A stretch of 64,000 bases of DNA from the NCBI GenBank assembly GCA_965284315.1, contig OZ260072.1, positions 2,914,001-2,978,000 of the forward strand, given 5' to 3'. Positions 16,170-26,434 of the stretch are shown piece by piece; position 1 is the first letter of the stretch, and the number at the start of each line of letters is the position of its first letter. A program made the position numbers and the translations under genes. The notes below the pieces were generated by a model. The model saw only the letters and a list, made by a program, of their open reading frames with translations, searched no databases and was not told the origin of the DNA. This stretch comes from PCRC01 sp017848435 (GTDB taxonomy: Bacteria; Pseudomonadota; Gammaproteobacteria; Burkholderiales; Burkholderiaceae_C).

Positions 16170-17240
16170 TTGAAAACAGCGCCCATCCCCGTTTCCCGCT
16201 TTCAGCCGTTTGACCTGCTGGCCACGCTGGTGGCGGTGGTGCGCAGCGACGGCATGGTGCTGTTTGCCAATGCCGCGCTGGAAGACGCGCTGGGCACTTC
16301 GCGCCGCACCATTGAGGGGTCGCGCCTGTTCGACTGCTTCACCGAGCCGCATGTGCTGCAGAACGCCTTGCAGGGCGCCGGCAGCAACGAATTCGCGGCA
16401 CTGCGCTACGACGCCTGGCTCAAGCGGCTGGCCCATGACCCGCTGCCGGTGCACGTGATCGTGGCCCAGACCGAGCGCCCAGGCGAGATCATCATCGAGC
16501 TGCTGCCACTGGAGCAACAGGCCAAGCAGGACCGCGAAGAACGGCTGATTGACCAAGCGCAGGCCAACAAGGAACTGATCCGCAACCTGGCGCACGAGAT
16601 CAAGAACCCGCTGGGTGGCATCCGCGGCGCGGCGCAGTTGCTGGAGATGGAGATAGAAGGCAAGGACCTGAAGGAGTACACCCAGGTCATCATCCACGAG
16701 GCCGACCGGCTGCAGACGCTGGTGGACCGCCTGCTGGCCCCGCACCGCCGGCCGCATGTGGTGGGCGACGTCAACATCCACGAGGTGTGCGAGCGGGTGC
16801 GCTCCCTGATCGTGGCCGAGTTCCCGCGTGGCCTGAAGGTGGCGCGCGACTACGACACCTCCATCCCCGACTTTCGCGGTGACCGCGAGCAGCTGATTCA
16901 GGCGGTGCTGAACATCGCGCACAACGCCTGCCAGGCACTGTCTGACCGCATTGCGGCCAGCGACGCCCAGCTGATGTTCCGCACCCGCATCGCGCGCCAG
17001 GTGACATTTGGCAAACAACGCTACCGACTGGCACTGGAATTGCATGTCATCGACAACGGGCCAGGTGTACCTGACTCGATCAAGGACCGCATTTTTTACC
17101 CGCTGGTATCGGGCAGGGAAGGCGGTTCTGGCCTGGGGCTGACGTTGGCGCAAACCTTTGTCCAGCAGCACCATGGCCTGATCGAGTGCGACAGTGTTCC
17201 TGGTCGGACGGATTTCAAACTGCTGATTCCGTTGCCCTAA
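16170..17240 (+). CDS. glnL: Nitrogen regulation sensor kinase NtrB
   Basis: 356 residues from the TTG at 16170, chosen because homologous sequence begins about there (FQPFDLLATLVAVVRSDGMV); no in-frame ATG is available. An N-terminal PAS-like domain (about 10-110) is followed by the phospho-acceptor His142 in NLAHEIKNPLGGIRGAAQLLE. The HATPase part has N-box INAHNACQAL-like NIAHNACQAL and G-boxes DNGPGVP and GGSGLGL. NtrB phosphorylates or dephosphorylates NtrC according to PII signalling of nitrogen status. It lies immediately upstream of ntrC. Confidence 0.92.
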   Translation: MKTAPIPVSRFQPFDLLATLVAVVRSDGMVLFANAALEDALGTSRRTIEGSRLFDCFTEPHVLQNALQGAGSNEFAALRYDAWLKRLAHDPLPVHVIVAQTERPGEIIIELLPLEQQAKQDREERLIDQAQANKELIRNLAHEIKNPLGGIRGAAQLLEMEIEGKDLKEYTQVIIHEADRLQTLVDRLLAPHRRPHVVGDVNIHEVCERVRSLIVAEFPRGLKVARDYDTSIPDFRGDREQLIQAVLNIAHNACQALSDRIAASDAQLMFRTRIARQVTFGKQRYRLALELHVIDNGPGVPDSIKDRIFYPLVSGREGGSGLGLTLAQTFVQQHHGLIECDSVPGRTDFKLLIPLP

Positions 17241-17282
17241 ACAAACGCGCGGCGACAGCGCAACAACGAGGTGACGCTACAC

Positions 17283-18851
<1,569 letters not shown>

Positions 18852-18884
18852 GGCTTGGAATAAGCCTGAAACAGCGTGGTGAGG

Positions 18885-18902
18885 AGGCTTTTCAAGCCTT
18901 TT
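18885..18902 (+). terminator. Possible terminator after ntrC, overlapping a dispersed repeat
   Basis: Stem AGGCTT / AAGCCT with a 3-nt loop and a short T-run. A second weak hairpin of the same arms (AGGCTT-GGAAT-AAGCCT) lies at 18851-18867 just behind the ntrC stop. The convergent exonuclease gene begins 50 bp further on. Confidence 0.45.
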
Positions 18903-18953
18903 CACCCGCAAGCCTTAGTGAAACCTTGTGATTGCGCTATATAAACTGTAGCG
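18888..18953 (+). repeat. Dispersed ~65-bp repeat, copy A
   Basis: Between the convergent ntrC and exonuclease III genes. It starts TTTCAAGCC, contains AAGCCTTAGTGAAACC and ends TGTAGCG, the same landmark order as the copies at 30506, 39233 and 52290. Confidence 0.65.
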
Positions 18954-19739
18954 TCAAATGGGGCTGGCCAGTGTGACGGTCACCGGCGCATGGTCGCTGG
19001 GCCGTTCGTTCTTGCGCGGCAGCCGGTCGATCGCACAGGCTTGCACCAGCGGTTTCAGCGGCGCGCTCACCAGAATGTGGTCGATGCGCAGCCCGCGGTT
19101 GCGGCGGAAACCGAACTCGCGGTAGTCCCACCAGGAAAAGCTTTTTTCCGGCTGCTCGAACATCCGGAAGCTGTCGTGCAGGCCCAGTGCCAGCAAAGCC
19201 TGGAAGTGCTGGCGCTCCTCGGTGGTGTGGTGGATGGTCTCGCGCAGGCCTTCGGGGTCGTAGGAGTCGCGGTCTTCCGGGGCGATGTTGAAATCGCCCA
19301 GCAGTACCAGCCGGGGGTGCTGCGCCATTTCGGCGCGCACAAAGGCCTGCAGCGCCTCCAGCCAGGCCATCTTGTAGGCAAATTTCTCGCTGCCGGGCGC
19401 CTGGCCGTTGACGAAGTAGCCGTTGATGACCCGCAGCTCACCGAGCGGCGAGTCGACGGTGGCAGCAATCACGCGGGCCTGTTCGTCGGCCAGGCCGGGG
19501 ATGTTGTGCACCACGTCGCGCGCCGGTGTGCGGCTGAGCAGGGCGACCCCGTTGTAGGTTTTCTGGCCGAAAAACACGGCGTGGTAACCGGCGGCCTGCA
19601 CCTCGGCCAGCGGGAACTTGTCGTCGCTGAGCTTGAGTTCCTGCAGGCACAACACGTCCACCGGGGTGGTGGCCAACCAGTCGAGCACCTGCGGCAGCCG
19701 CACGGCCAGGGAGTTCACGTTCCAGGTCGTGATGCGCAT
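18954..19739 (-). CDS. xth: Exodeoxyribonuclease III (ExoIII/XthA family)
   Basis: 261 residues from the ATG at 19739 (a GTG two codons upstream is less likely). An endonuclease/exonuclease/phosphatase fold enzyme that cuts abasic DNA and degrades 3' ends in base-excision repair. Motifs: ITTWNVNSL, LCLQELK with the metal-binding Glu, LLGDFNIAPED, and RIDHILVS plus PSDHAPV with the catalytic Asp-His. Convergent with ntrC. Confidence 0.93.
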   Translation of the reverse strand: MRITTWNVNSLAVRLPQVLDWLATTPVDVLCLQELKLSDDKFPLAEVQAAGYHAVFFGQKTYNGVALLSRTPARDVVHNIPGLADEQARVIAATVDSPLGELRVINGYFVNGQAPGSEKFAYKMAWLEALQAFVRAEMAQHPRLVLLGDFNIAPEDRDSYDPEGLRETIHHTTEERQHFQALLALGLHDSFRMFEQPEKSFSWWDYREFGFRRNRGLRIDHILVSAPLKPLVQACAIDRLPRKNERPSDHAPVTVTLASPI

Positions 19740-19769
19740 TGACACTGTCCAGACAAAAAAGAAGGGGGT

Positions 19770-20708
19770 TCAGCCGAACAGCCAGTACGCCAGCAGCGCC
19801 ACCACCACCACCGCCAACACCGGGCGCAGCACGCGGTAGAGCCGGGGGTTGCGGCGTTTCCATTGGCGGAACTGCTCGTTGCTGCCGTCGCCCAGGCGTT
19901 TGCTGAAGGCGTAGGCGCGGTTGATGCTGCCGACCCGCTCGTCGTCCAGGTTCTGCGGTGCGGTGGCCTGGCCCAGGCCGTGGCTGACCCAGCGGTTCAG
20001 CGCCGTCATCACCCGGGTGTGCAGCGGGCGCTCGATGTCGCAGAACAGGATGATGCGGGTCTGGGGGGTGTCGTTGTGCACCCAGTGGACGTAGGTTTCG
20101 TCGAACATCACGTCCTGGCCGTCGCGCCAGGCGTAAACCTGGCCGTCCACGTAGATGCGGCAGGCGTCGGAGTTGGGGGTGGACAGGCCCAGGTGGTAGC
20201 GCAGCGAGCCGGCAAACGGGTCGCGGTGCGGGTTGAGCTGGCTGCCACCAGGCAGCAGCGCGAACATCGCGCCTTTGACATTGGGGATGCTGCTGACCAG
20301 TGCCACGGTTTTGGGGCACAGCAGCGCGGCCGACGGCAGCGGCTTGTCGTACCACTTCAGGTAGAAGCGCTTCCAGCCTTTTTTGAAGAAGGAGCCGAAG
20401 CCGGCGTCGTTGTTTTTCTCGGCCGCACGGATGTAGCCTTCGTCAAACAGGTGCAGCGCCTCGTCGCGGATGGTTTCCCAGTTGTCGCGCAGCAGGTCAA
20501 GTTCCGGAAAGTGGCTGCGGTCCAGGTAGGGCTTGGACGGTACGCGGGAGAACAGGTACATCAGCGCGTTGTACGGCGCGAACAGCGCCGAGTGGTTCAC
20601 GAACTGGCGCAGCAGCGGCAGGCGCGCCTTGCCGCGCCAATGCACGTACAGCGTGCTGCTCACAAACAGCAGCAACACAGAGGCTTTGGCAAAAAAAGAC
20701 AGGGTCAT
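19770..20708 (-). CDS. lpxO: Aspartyl/asparaginyl beta-hydroxylase-type dioxygenase, LpxO-like (lipid A 2-hydroxylase)
   Basis: 312 residues. An N-terminal membrane anchor (about 5-22) and a C-terminal hydrophobic segment (about 292-310) flank an Fe(II)/2-oxoglutarate dioxygenase domain. Iron and cosubstrate motifs: LNPHRDPFAGSLRYHLGL (H-x-D and Arg) and FDETYVHWVHNDTPQTRI (distal His and Arg). This layout is that of LpxO, which hydroxylates the secondary acyl chain of lipid A at the inner membrane. Exact substrate is inferred from similarity. Confidence 0.82.
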   Translation of the reverse strand: MTLSFFAKASVLLLFVSSTLYVHWRGKARLPLLRQFVNHSALFAPYNALMYLFSRVPSKPYLDRSHFPELDLLRDNWETIRDEALHLFDEGYIRAAEKNNDAGFGSFFKKGWKRFYLKWYDKPLPSAALLCPKTVALVSSIPNVKGAMFALLPGGSQLNPHRDPFAGSLRYHLGLSTPNSDACRIYVDGQVYAWRDGQDVMFDETYVHWVHNDTPQTRIILFCDIERPLHTRVMTALNRWVSHGLGQATAPQNLDDERVGSINRAYAFSKRLGDGSNEQFRQWKRRNPRLYRVLRPVLAVVVVALLAYWLFG

Positions 20709-20811
20709 GGCGGGGGCGCGGGCCAGGGGCGCGGGGTCAGGGCGGGAACAACAAGCGGTACTTTTGATTTTTGCACACTTGTCTGCATCGGGTGCGTCGG
20801 GGTGGGCTGGC

Positions 20812-21834
20812 TCATGACACGCCGAATTGCCGCGCCATGAACGACCACACCATGCGCGACGCGTCCGGCCCGGTGGCGTCGCTGTAGGGCTGGCCTGCGG
20901 CACCACCGCTCCAGGCGTGGCCCAAACCTGCCACCGTGCACAGCGTGGCCACCAGGCGGCGCTGGTGCTTGAAGTCGGTCAGCGTCATCGCGCGGCGCTG
21001 GCCACGCTGCACCACGCGGCTGGGCAGGCGGCGTGCGCCTGCGGCGTCGGCCCAGAGTTGGGCCGCGGCTTCGCCATTGCTCGGCGCGACCACGCTGTCG
21101 GCGCTGCCGTGGATCACCAGCAGCGGTGGCCAGTGGGCCAAGGCACCGGGCGCGGCGGTGGCGGCGCGGCCCAGCATCGCGCGCATGGCCGAAGACGCCG
21201 AATGGGCCGTGCCGGGCGGGATGCCGGAGTGCATCGCCACCGCGCGGAAACGCGTGGGGTAGCGGCTGGCCAGCAGCGCCGCCATGCTGGCGCCAGCCGA
21301 CAGGCCCGCCACGCCGATGCGGGTCATGTCCACCGGGTAGAGCAGGCACACCTGGTCAATGGCTGCGGCCAGAGTCGCCGCCTCGCGGTAGGCGTTGCGG
21401 CTGTCGGTGTCGTACCAGTTCCAGCAGCCCTGCAGGTTGGCGCGCCGGTCTTGTTCAGGGTAGAGCGCCAGAAAACGCGCGCCCACCGCCAGCCGGTTCA
21501 TGCGGGTGCTGAGCGCGAACGACTGTGCGTCCTGCCCGCAGCCGTGCAGCATCACCAGCAGCGGCAGGCGCTCGCCCGGCAGCATGCCGGGCGGTTTGAG
21601 CAGTTGGTAGCGCCGCACACCGGCTGGGCCCATGGCCATGCCGCTCAACCATTCGCCTTTGCCGCGGGGTGCCAAGGCAGTGCGGCCGCCTGTGGCGCGC
21701 CGCACCGCCTTGGCAGACTGGCGCACCGTACTGGATTGCGCGCGGCCAATGGCCGTCAACGCGCCAAAGAACGAACGCGACAGCGATTTGGACAGTGATT
21801 TCGACCACAGTGGTGAGAGGCGTTTTTTGGTCAT
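20812..21834 (-). CDS. PHB depolymerase-family esterase
   Basis: 340 residues from the ATG at 21834 (TTG at 21846 also possible). Alpha/beta-hydrolase of the esterase PHB depolymerase family: oxyanion segment LVMLHGCGQDAQSFA, nucleophile Ser in GLSAGASMAAL, acidic residue in IHGSADSVVAP and His in GLGHAWSGG. The N-terminus is basic (KSLSKSLSRSFFGALTAIGRA) without a clear signal peptide, so it may be intracellular and act on short PHA oligomers or other esters. The chain of Ser-Leu/Asp-Ser repeats at the N-terminus is unusual. Confidence 0.8.
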   Translation of the reverse strand: MTKKRLSPLWSKSLSKSLSRSFFGALTAIGRAQSSTVRQSAKAVRRATGGRTALAPRGKGEWLSGMAMGPAGVRRYQLLKPPGMLPGERLPLLVMLHGCGQDAQSFALSTRMNRLAVGARFLALYPEQDRRANLQGCWNWYDTDSRNAYREAATLAAAIDQVCLLYPVDMTRIGVAGLSAGASMAALLASRYPTRFRAVAMHSGIPPGTAHSASSAMRAMLGRAATAAPGALAHWPPLLVIHGSADSVVAPSNGEAAAQLWADAAGARRLPSRVVQRGQRRAMTLTDFKHQRRLVATLCTVAGLGHAWSGGAAGQPYSDATGPDASRMVWSFMARQFGVS

Positions 21835-21970
21835 GGCACCGTGCAAGTGAAGCCTTCACCATACCCTGCTTGTGGCGCCACTTCAGGGAAAACCCTTAAA
21901 TTGGATGCGCACCCACAAGGCCACTGCGCGCCGGACTACGCACCTCTGACAAGCCCATCAGTGGAGAAAT

Positions 21971-22025
21971 CAGATGATTTTGGCTGCGAGCCTCTGTCAA
22001 ACCTAATGGTTTAGCTATTAAATAT
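21971..22025 (+). repeat. Dispersed repeat, copy B (shorter, degenerate)
   Basis: TTTTGGCTGCGAGCC...CAAACCTAATGG...TAGCTATTAAATA shares the AGCC, AAACC and TAGCTAT landmarks of copies C and D. It fills part of the gap between the esterase and DUF4337 genes and runs over the stop codon of the latter. Confidence 0.5.
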
Positions 22026-22602
22026 GCAGCAAAGCCAGGGTGCCCACCACCAAACCGGCGGCCGCCACGGCGAACATGCCGTATTCCAGCCACTTCTTGC
22101 GCGTCAGCAGCGCGATGGCGGCGAGTGCAATCGCCACCTGCAGCACGGTGGTGGCCTGGGCCCAGCGGTGGTGCTGGTGGATTTGGTCGTCGCTTTGCTT
22201 GTCCCAAGCGGTGGCGTCGGCTTCAAGCTTTTCAGCGGCCAGCTTGATCTCGGCCTTTTCCTTCTCGTAGCGCTCCACCTTGGCCTGGTAGGTGGCTTTT
22301 TTGTCGTCGGGGGACAGGTCACGTGCCAGTTCAGCGAGCGACTGTTTGGTGCTTTTGGACTGGTAGTAATTCCACTGGTTCGAGGCTTCGGTTTTCTTGA
22401 TCGCCGCGTTGTTCTTGAACAGCCCGGCATTGGCCTGCGTGGCGCCGCCCATGTAGGCGAACAAAGCGCCCACGGTGGCGATGATGGCGGTGACCATGGC
22501 AATCTGGTTGATCATCTTGCCGCCGTCTTCATGGCCGCTGTGGCTGGCATGCTCCAGCTCGTGGTCGTGCGGGCCATGCACGTGAAATCCGCCTCCTGAC
22601 AT
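22018..22602 (-). CDS. DUF4337 family membrane protein
   Basis: 194 residues. A His-rich N-terminus (HVHGPHDHELEHASHSGHEDG), a first transmembrane segment at about 30-52, a long charged helical middle (about 70-140: KATYQAKVERYEKEKAEIKLAAEKLEA) and two C-terminal hydrophobic segments (about 148-192). This matches DUF4337, a family without known function. The start is supported by AGGGAGA just upstream. It follows folA by 1 bp on the minus strand, so it is probably in the thyA-folA transcript. Confidence 0.78.
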   Translation of the reverse strand: MSGGGFHVHGPHDHELEHASHSGHEDGGKMINQIAMVTAIIATVGALFAYMGGATQANAGLFKNNAAIKKTEASNQWNYYQSKSTKQSLAELARDLSPDDKKATYQAKVERYEKEKAEIKLAAEKLEADATAWDKQSDDQIHQHHRWAQATTVLQVAIALAAIALLTRKKWLEYGMFAVAAAGLVVGTLALLHI

Positions 22603-22603
22603 C

Positions 22604-23104
22604 TCAGTCTCCCTGTGGGTTGATGTGTTGGTATGTGACAAAGCTGAAGCGCAGGCCAGTGGCCGACACCTGCGGTTCGCGTGCGGTTTCTGCCCAGCCC
22701 GGGCCAAATGCAGGCGCGTGGGCGTCGCCCTCAAAGTCGGCGTCGATCTCGGTGACCACGGCGCTGTGGGCCAGTGGCAGCGCCTGCGCATAGATGTCGG
22801 CGCCACCAATCACCCAGGCGTCGGTGCCGAGCGGGCAGAGCGCCCGGGCTTGGTCCAGCGAACCGGCGCGCAGCGCGCCTTCAGCTTGCCAGCCCGCCTG
22901 GCGGGTGACCACGATGTTGCGCCGACCCGGCAGCGGGCGGAAGCGGGGTGGCAGCGAGTCCCAGGTCTTGCGGCCCATGATGACCGGCGCGCCCAGCGTG
23001 GTGCGCTTGAAGTGCGCCAGGTCTTCCGGCAGGTGCCAGGGCAGGGTGCCGTTTTTGCCGATGACGCGGTTGCGGGCCTGCGCCCAGATCAGGTGGAGCT
23101 TCAT
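22604..23104 (-). CDS. folA: Dihydrofolate reductase
   Basis: 166 residues. Reduces dihydrofolate to tetrahydrofolate with NADPH. Motifs: IWAQARNRVIGKNGTLPWHLPEDLA (substrate loop, with the W-H-L-P-E-D box), VIMGRKTWDSLP, RRNIVVTR and VIGGADIYA. The start codon overlaps the thyA stop by 4 bp, the standard thyA-folA coupling: ThyA produces the dihydrofolate that FolA recycles. Confidence 0.95.
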   Translation of the reverse strand: MKLHLIWAQARNRVIGKNGTLPWHLPEDLAHFKRTTLGAPVIMGRKTWDSLPPRFRPLPGRRNIVVTRQAGWQAEGALRAGSLDQARALCPLGTDAWVIGGADIYAQALPLAHSAVVTEIDADFEGDAHAPAFGPGWAETAREPQVSATGLRFSFVTYQHINPQGD

Positions 23105-23943
23105 ACCGCTACAGGCGCCTTGATGGCGGGGTGGCACTGGTAGTCCAGCACCTCGAAGTCTTCGAACTGGTAGTCGAAGATCGACTCCGGTTTCCGCAGG
23201 ATATTCAGGGTAGGGTAGGGGTAGGGCGTGCGGCTGAGCTGCAGCGCCACCTGCTCGGTGTGGTTGCTGTAGATGTGGCAGTCGCCACCGGTCCAGACGA
23301 AGTCGCCCACCGCCAAGCCACACTGCTGCGCCACCATGTGGGTCAACAGCGCGTAGCTGGCGATGTTGAACGGCACACCCAGAAAAATATCGGCGCTGCG
23401 CTGGTAAAGCTGGCAACTGAGCTTGCCCGGTTCGCCCGCCACCTGCGACGGCGCGACGTAGAACTGGAAGAAGGCGTGGCAGGGCATCAGCGCCATCTTG
23501 TTCAGTTCGGCCACGTTCCAGGCGCTGACGATGATGCGGCGCGAGTCGGGGTTGGTCTTGAGCGTTTGGATGACCTCGGCGATCTGGTCAATGTGGCCAC
23601 CGTCGGGCGTGGGCCAGCTGCGCCACTGCACGCCGTAGACCGGGCCCAGGTCGCCGTCTTCGCGGGCCCACTCGTCCCAGATGCTGACGCCGCGTTCCTT
23701 CAGCCAGTTGTTGTTGCTGGAGCCGGTGAGGAACCACAACAACTCCTGAATGATGGACTTGAGGTGCACCTTTTTGGTGGTGACCAGCGGAAACCCCTCG
23801 TTCAGGTCAAACCGCATCTGGTGGCCAAACACGCTTTGGGTGCCGGTACCGGTGCGGTCGGCCTTGAACACCCCGTGGGTGGCCACATGGCGCATGAAGT
23901 CTTCGTATTGGGCGCGAACAGGGCGAGGGGGGCGGGTGGTCAT
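23101..23943 (-). CDS. thyA: Thymidylate synthase
   Basis: 280 residues. Methylates dUMP to dTMP using methylene-tetrahydrofolate. Motifs: DRTGTGTQSVFGHQMRFDL (phosphate-binding Arg), DLGPVYGVQWRSW, the catalytic Cys in ALMPCHAFFQFYV, QLYQRSADIFLGVPFNIASYALL and the dUMP-binding GDCHIYSNH. About 16 residues longer than E. coli ThyA. The ATG at 23943 is preferred over an upstream in-frame start because it begins just before the conserved region. Confidence 0.96.
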   Translation of the reverse strand: MTTRPPRPVRAQYEDFMRHVATHGVFKADRTGTGTQSVFGHQMRFDLNEGFPLVTTKKVHLKSIIQELLWFLTGSSNNNWLKERGVSIWDEWAREDGDLGPVYGVQWRSWPTPDGGHIDQIAEVIQTLKTNPDSRRIIVSAWNVAELNKMALMPCHAFFQFYVAPSQVAGEPGKLSCQLYQRSADIFLGVPFNIASYALLTHMVAQQCGLAVGDFVWTGGDCHIYSNHTEQVALQLSRTPYPYPTLNILRKPESIFDYQFEDFEVLDYQCHPAIKAPVAV

Positions 23944-24074
23944 GGCGAATTTTCGGTCTGGGTGTGCCGGCGCCACTGTGGCCGGAAACGGGCCATTATT
24001 TCATGCCTGCACTGGCTAGTTTGCACCGCGCCTGGCGGGTATGAAACAATGGATTTGGACACTCTGGAGCCGCC

Positions 24075-24431
24075 ATGCCCTACATGCTGTTGATCACCGA
24101 ACCGACCGGCCAGCGCCAGGAACGCTCGCCCGAAGAAGGGCAAGACCTCTACGCCCGCATGCTGCGCTTCACCGACGACCTCAAGGCCCAGGGCCTGCAC
24201 ATGGCGAGCGACTCGCTGCGTTCCGACCGGCACGGTGTGCGGGTGCAGGTGCGCGGCGGCCAGCCCCGCCTGGTGGACGGCCCGTTTGCCGAAGCCAAGG
24301 AAATGGTCGGCGGCTTCTTTTTGCTGAACTGCACCAGCCGCGACGAAGCGGTGGCCATTGCCCGCCGCTGCCCGGCGGCGGAATGGGCGACGGTGGAGGT
24401 GCGCGAAACCGGGCCTTGCCACGACGGCTGA
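24075..24431 (+). CDS. YciI-like (DGPF domain) protein 1
   Basis: 118 residues, a YCII-related/DGPF (COG3795) ferredoxin-like fold protein: MPYMLLITEP at the N-terminus and LVDGPFAEAKEMVGGFFLL in the middle. Proteins of this type occur repeatedly beside ECF42 sigma factors, one of which is encoded at 26806. It lies just upstream of the ECF42-like promoter at 24459, so it may be transcribed separately. Biochemical activity unknown. Confidence 0.85.
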   Translation: MPYMLLITEPTGQRQERSPEEGQDLYARMLRFTDDLKAQGLHMASDSLRSDRHGVRVQVRGGQPRLVDGPFAEAKEMVGGFFLLNCTSRDEAVAIARRCPAAEWATVEVRETGPCHDG

Positions 24432-24458
24432 ATTTTTTGCGATTTTTCTTCGCGCACG

Positions 24459-24485
24459 TGTCGATTTCGCCCCAGGTGGTTCGTC
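24459..24485 (+). promoter_or_regulatory. ECF42-type promoter
   Basis: TGTCGA (24459-24464), 17-bp spacer, CGTC (24482-24485). This matches the reported ECF42 target signature (-35 TGTCGA, -10 CGA/TC). It lies about 85 bp upstream of a VOC-protein gene that starts a co-directional run ending in an ECF42-like sigma gene at 26806, implying autoregulation. Confidence 0.7.
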
Positions 24486-24569
24486 GTACAGAGAGAGCAG
24501 GACAACAAAGCGCATCCCACACGGGTTCGCAGGCTGTCCTGGCTGTTCAACCCACCGAGGAGTTTTTCC

Positions 24570-24992
24570 ATGCACGTTCAGCCCTATTTGTTCTTCCATG
24601 GCCGCTGCGAAGAGGCGATTGCGTTTTACCAGCAGGCCCTTGGCGCACAACTGGAGATGCTGATGCGCTTCAGCGAGAGCCCGGACCCCACGCCGCCCGA
24701 CATGACCCCGCCCGACTGGGGCCACAAGGTGATGCACAGCAGCTTGCGGATTGGCAACACCTTGGTGATGGCCTCCGACGGGTGCGGTGCGGCCCCCCAG
24801 CCGGGCGCGCAGGGATTCTCCCTGTCGATCTCGGTGGCCGATGCCGCTGCCGCCGACAAGGCGTTTGCCGCGCTGGCCGACGGTGGCCAGGTGCAGATGC
24901 CGCTGGGCGCCACTTTCTGGTCACCGCGGTTCGGCATCCTGACCGACCGTTTCGGCGTCGGCTGGATGGTGGGCGTGGACGCAACCAACTGA
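24570..24992 (+). CDS. VOC superfamily protein, PhnB/glyoxalase-like
   Basis: 140 residues. VOC fold of the PhnB type: MHVQPYLFFHGRCEEAIAFY at the start, GHKVMHSSLRIGNTLVMASD in the middle and FGILTDRFGVGWMVGV at the end. Members are metal-binding proteins with varied, often unknown, reactions. First gene after the ECF42-like promoter; a GAGGAG ribosome-binding site is close upstream. Confidence 0.85.
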   Translation: MHVQPYLFFHGRCEEAIAFYQQALGAQLEMLMRFSESPDPTPPDMTPPDWGHKVMHSSLRIGNTLVMASDGCGAAPQPGAQGFSLSISVADAAAADKAFAALADGGQVQMPLGATFWSPRFGILTDRFGVGWMVGVDATN

Positions 24993-25003
24993 CGGGGGCC
25001 ACC

Positions 25004-25426
25004 ATGCGATTCATGGTCATCGTCAAGGCCAGCCACGACAGCGAGGCCGAGCGCAGCCCGGCGCCCAGCGAGGCGCTGCTGGCCGAAATGGCCGCGTACC
25101 ACGAAGCACTCGCCAAAGCCGGTGTGTTGCTCGACGGCGCCGGCCTGCAGCCCAGCGCCAAAGGCTGGCGCATCCATTACGACGGCCAACACCGCCGCAT
25201 CCTGGACGGCCCGTTCGCCGAAACCAAGGAACTGGTGGCCGGCTACACCCTGATCCAGGTCAAGTCGCGCGAGGAGGCGCTGGAATGGACGCGGCGCTTC
25301 CCCAACCCCGCGGCCGATGGTGGCGTCGCCCAGATCGAGGTGCGCCAGCTGTACGAACTGGACGACTTCCCGGCCGGCGAATCCATTGACCGCATGCGCA
25401 ACATCGCCATTGGCGAACACAACTGA
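25004..25426 (+). CDS. YciI-like (DGPF domain) protein 2
   Basis: 140 residues: MRFMVIVKAS at the start and ILDGPFAETKELVAGYTLIQV in the middle, the DGPF-family signature. Starts 12 bp after the VOC gene. Second DGPF paralogue of the cluster, a hallmark of ECF42 neighbourhoods. Proposed to sense or detoxify a small molecule, but no function is proven. Confidence 0.86.
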   Translation: MRFMVIVKASHDSEAERSPAPSEALLAEMAAYHEALAKAGVLLDGAGLQPSAKGWRIHYDGQHRRILDGPFAETKELVAGYTLIQVKSREEALEWTRRFPNPAADGGVAQIEVRQLYELDDFPAGESIDRMRNIAIGEHN

Positions 25427-25443
25427 AATAGGAGACCTTCAAC

Positions 25444-25851
25444 ATGACGACCCAGATTTTTGTGAACCTGCCTGTGAAGAACCTGCCGCAATCGGTGGCG
25501 TTTTTCACCGCCCTCGGCTTCAGCTTCAACCCGCAGTTCACCGACGACACCGCCACCTGCATGGTGGTGAGCGACAGCATTTTCGTGATGCTGCTGACGC
25601 ACGAAAAATTCAAGGGCTTCACACCCAAGCCGATCGCCGACGCCACCCAGAGCACCGAAGTGCTGGTCTGCCTCTCGGCCGAGAACCGCGAGCAGGTGGA
25701 CGACACCGTTCGCAAGGCGGTTGCGGCCGGCGGCAGCACCTACAACGCGCCGCAAGACCACGGTTTCATGTACGCCCATGGCTTTCAGGACCTGGACGGC
25801 CACATCTGGGAGTTTGCCTACATGGACCTCAGCGCCTTCCCGGCGGGTTGA
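25444..25851 (+). CDS. VOC family (glyoxalase/dioxygenase-like) protein
   Basis: 135 residues. Single-domain VOC protein with TQIFVNLPVKNLPQSVAFFTALGF at the N-terminus and GHIWEFAYMDLS near the end, where the metal-binding Glu lies. Starts 17 bp after the second DGPF gene with AGGAGA upstream. Substrate unknown; part of the ECF42 operon. Confidence 0.86.
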   Translation: MTTQIFVNLPVKNLPQSVAFFTALGFSFNPQFTDDTATCMVVSDSIFVMLLTHEKFKGFTPKPIADATQSTEVLVCLSAENREQVDDTVRKAVAAGGSTYNAPQDHGFMYAHGFQDLDGHIWEFAYMDLSAFPAG

Positions 25852-25874
25852 CCCAACAGCCACAGGAGAACCCC

Positions 25875-26405
25875 ATGTTCAAGACCATCGCCTTCGTCAC
25901 CGTGGCCCTGATCGCCTGCGTGCTGGTGTATGCCGCCACCCGGCCCGACAGCTTTCGCGTCGAACGCACCGCCCGCATCGAGGCGCCACCGGAGAAAGTC
26001 TTCCCACTGGTCAACGACCTGCGCGCCTGGAGCGGCTGGTCGCCCTACGACAAAAAAGACCCGGCCATGAAACGCACGCTCAGCGGCGCTGCCAGCGGCC
26101 CAGGCGCCGTCTACGAATGGGACGGCAACAAGGACATCGGCCAGGGCCGCATGGAAATCCTGGCCGCCACGCCACCGTCCAAGGTGACCCTGCAGCTGGA
26201 TTTCCTGAAGCCCTTCCAGGCGCGCAACACCGCCGAATTCACGCTGCAGGCGAACGGCACCGCCACCGACGTCACCTGGGCCCTGTACGGCCCCAGCCCC
26301 TACATCTCCAAGCTGATGGGGCTGGTGTTCAACATGGACCGCATGATTGGCAACGACTTTGAGGTCGGCCTGGCCAACCTGAAGCGCTTGGCCGAACAAC
26401 GCTGA
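25875..26405 (+). CDS. SRPBCC family (polyketide cyclase/START-like) protein
   Basis: 176 residues. N-terminal membrane anchor (about 3-20), then a START-like SRPBCC domain: VERTARIEAPPEKVFPLVNDLRAWSGWSPYDKKDP is the typical opening and AEFTLQANGTATDVTWALYG the central strands. Likely binds a hydrophobic ligand. Preceded by AGGAGA; part of the ECF42 operon. Confidence 0.85.
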   Translation: MFKTIAFVTVALIACVLVYAATRPDSFRVERTARIEAPPEKVFPLVNDLRAWSGWSPYDKKDPAMKRTLSGAASGPGAVYEWDGNKDIGQGRMEILAATPPSKVTLQLDFLKPFQARNTAEFTLQANGTATDVTWALYGPSPYISKLMGLVFNMDRMIGNDFEVGLANLKRLAEQR

Positions 26406-26434
26406 ACCCTTTTCATCACCCACCGGAGACCGTT